Shown here in pieces: positions 63,820 through 64,000 of a stretch of 64,000 nucleotides of DNA. The notes beneath the pieces were generated by a model. That model was not told the DNA's origin and did no database searches. It saw only the letters and a program-made list of their open reading frames with translations. The position numbers were made by a program, and so were the translations under genes. Source of the DNA: Holophaga foetida DSM 6591 (GTDB taxonomy: Bacteria > Acidobacteriota > Holophagae > Holophagales > Holophagaceae); the NCBI RefSeq assembly GCF_000242615.2, contig NZ_KI912269.1, forward strand, positions 613,301-677,300, read 5' to 3'. Position 1 is the stretch's first letter. Each line of letters starts with the position of its first letter.

Positions 63820-64000
63820 TCAGGCTGTGAAATCCGGTGCGGCGATTCCGACGAGGCTGGCCTTCATGGCCTGAGTCAGCCACTCCAGCAGGTCCACGCC
63901 GCGCTTCCGGGCCGTGCCTGCCAGGGTCAGCATGCGCTCCACAAAGCGGGCGCCATGCTCGCTCTCCACCCCCAGGCTCACCTTCCGCCACAGCACCGCC
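63820..64000 (-). CDS. IS66-family transposase, C-terminal fragment (cut by window)
   Basis: About 60 residues are visible, reading right to left, ending at the TGA at 63820-63822. AVLWRKVSLGVESEHGARFV followed by ERMLTLAGTARKRGVDLLEW matches the C-terminal region of IS66 TnpC transposases (typical pattern VLWRKxSxGTxSExGxRFVER). This places the end of an IS66-type element here. A terminal inverted repeat starting with GTAA was not clearly found between 63777 and 63820, so the exact end is open. Confidence 0.7.
   Translation of the reverse strand, partial: AVLWRKVSLGVESEHGARFVERMLTLAGTARKRGVDLLEWLTQAMKASLVGIAAPDFTA

Overview
The window is 64 kb of GC-rich, densely coding bacterial chromosome. 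Short gaps, frequent gene overlaps, a Gram-negative envelope gene set (two TolC/RND tripartite pumps, a monofunctional transglycosylase) and gene content such as phenylacetate-CoA ligase with an ACT protein, a ferredoxin-nitroreductase and a DUF6677-like membrane protein suggest an anaerobic or facultative Acidobacteriota of the Holophaga/Geothrix type. That placement is inference from gene content, not a computed phylogeny.

Layout. 1-7 kb: end of mtgA, then ruvC, an HTH-less WYL protein, a CBS-regulated family II pyrophosphatase and xerD on the minus strand; acpP, fabF and a short-chain dehydrogenase on the plus strand. 7-13.4 kb: uvrB, a ferredoxin-nitroreductase, a coiled-coil MscS channel and an MFS transporter. 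13.5-20.6 kb: a heavy-metal (copper/silver-type) efflux operon, made of a Cys-rich exported protein, CusC-, CusB- and CusA-like proteins and a YHS/TRASH-like small protein; two palindromic repeat elements sit between its genes. 20.6-28.9 kb: GNAT, a CHASE-PAS hybrid kinase, a membrane protein, phosphofructokinase, a WYL regulator, and divergent cobU/cobQ. 29-35.5 kb: two small conserved proteins, a Bcr/CflA transporter, oligoendopeptidase F, a RecB-type nuclease fused to an iron-sulfur XPD/DinG helicase, and a tautomerase. 35.7-43.5 kb: a hemerythrin-GGDEF protein, an aminotransferase, a glycosyltransferase-like protein, paaK plus ACT, a DUF4143 ATPase and DAHP synthase. 43.5-53.3 kb: clpA/clpS, a degenerate SDR, a lone Phd-like antitoxin, glgB, tRNA-Ser, a two-lobed nitronate monooxygenase relative, an acid phosphatase, an inositol monophosphatase and a CoA-binding protein. 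53.6-61.3 kb: a GntR regulator, then tetR-tolC-adaptor-RND with a clear operator/promoter.

The last 2.5 kb, downstream of tRNA-Arg(ACG), has the character of an accessory island. It holds a long non-coding stretch, a 509-residue protein that joins an unrecognised Cys-containing N-terminal region to a two-motif LAGLIDADG homing endonuclease, and the 3' end of an IS66-type transposase at the window edge. No integrase is visible.

The most unusual items are the LAGLIDADG fusion, the nuclease-helicase fusion whose nuclease motifs are split by a palindrome-encoded linker, the intergenic palindromic repeat families (two arrays in one metal-efflux operon), and several family members that have lost or duplicated domains (WYL without HTH, SDR without its catalytic residues, duplicated nitronate monooxygenase lobe). 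No CRISPR array, rRNA or riboswitch was found.
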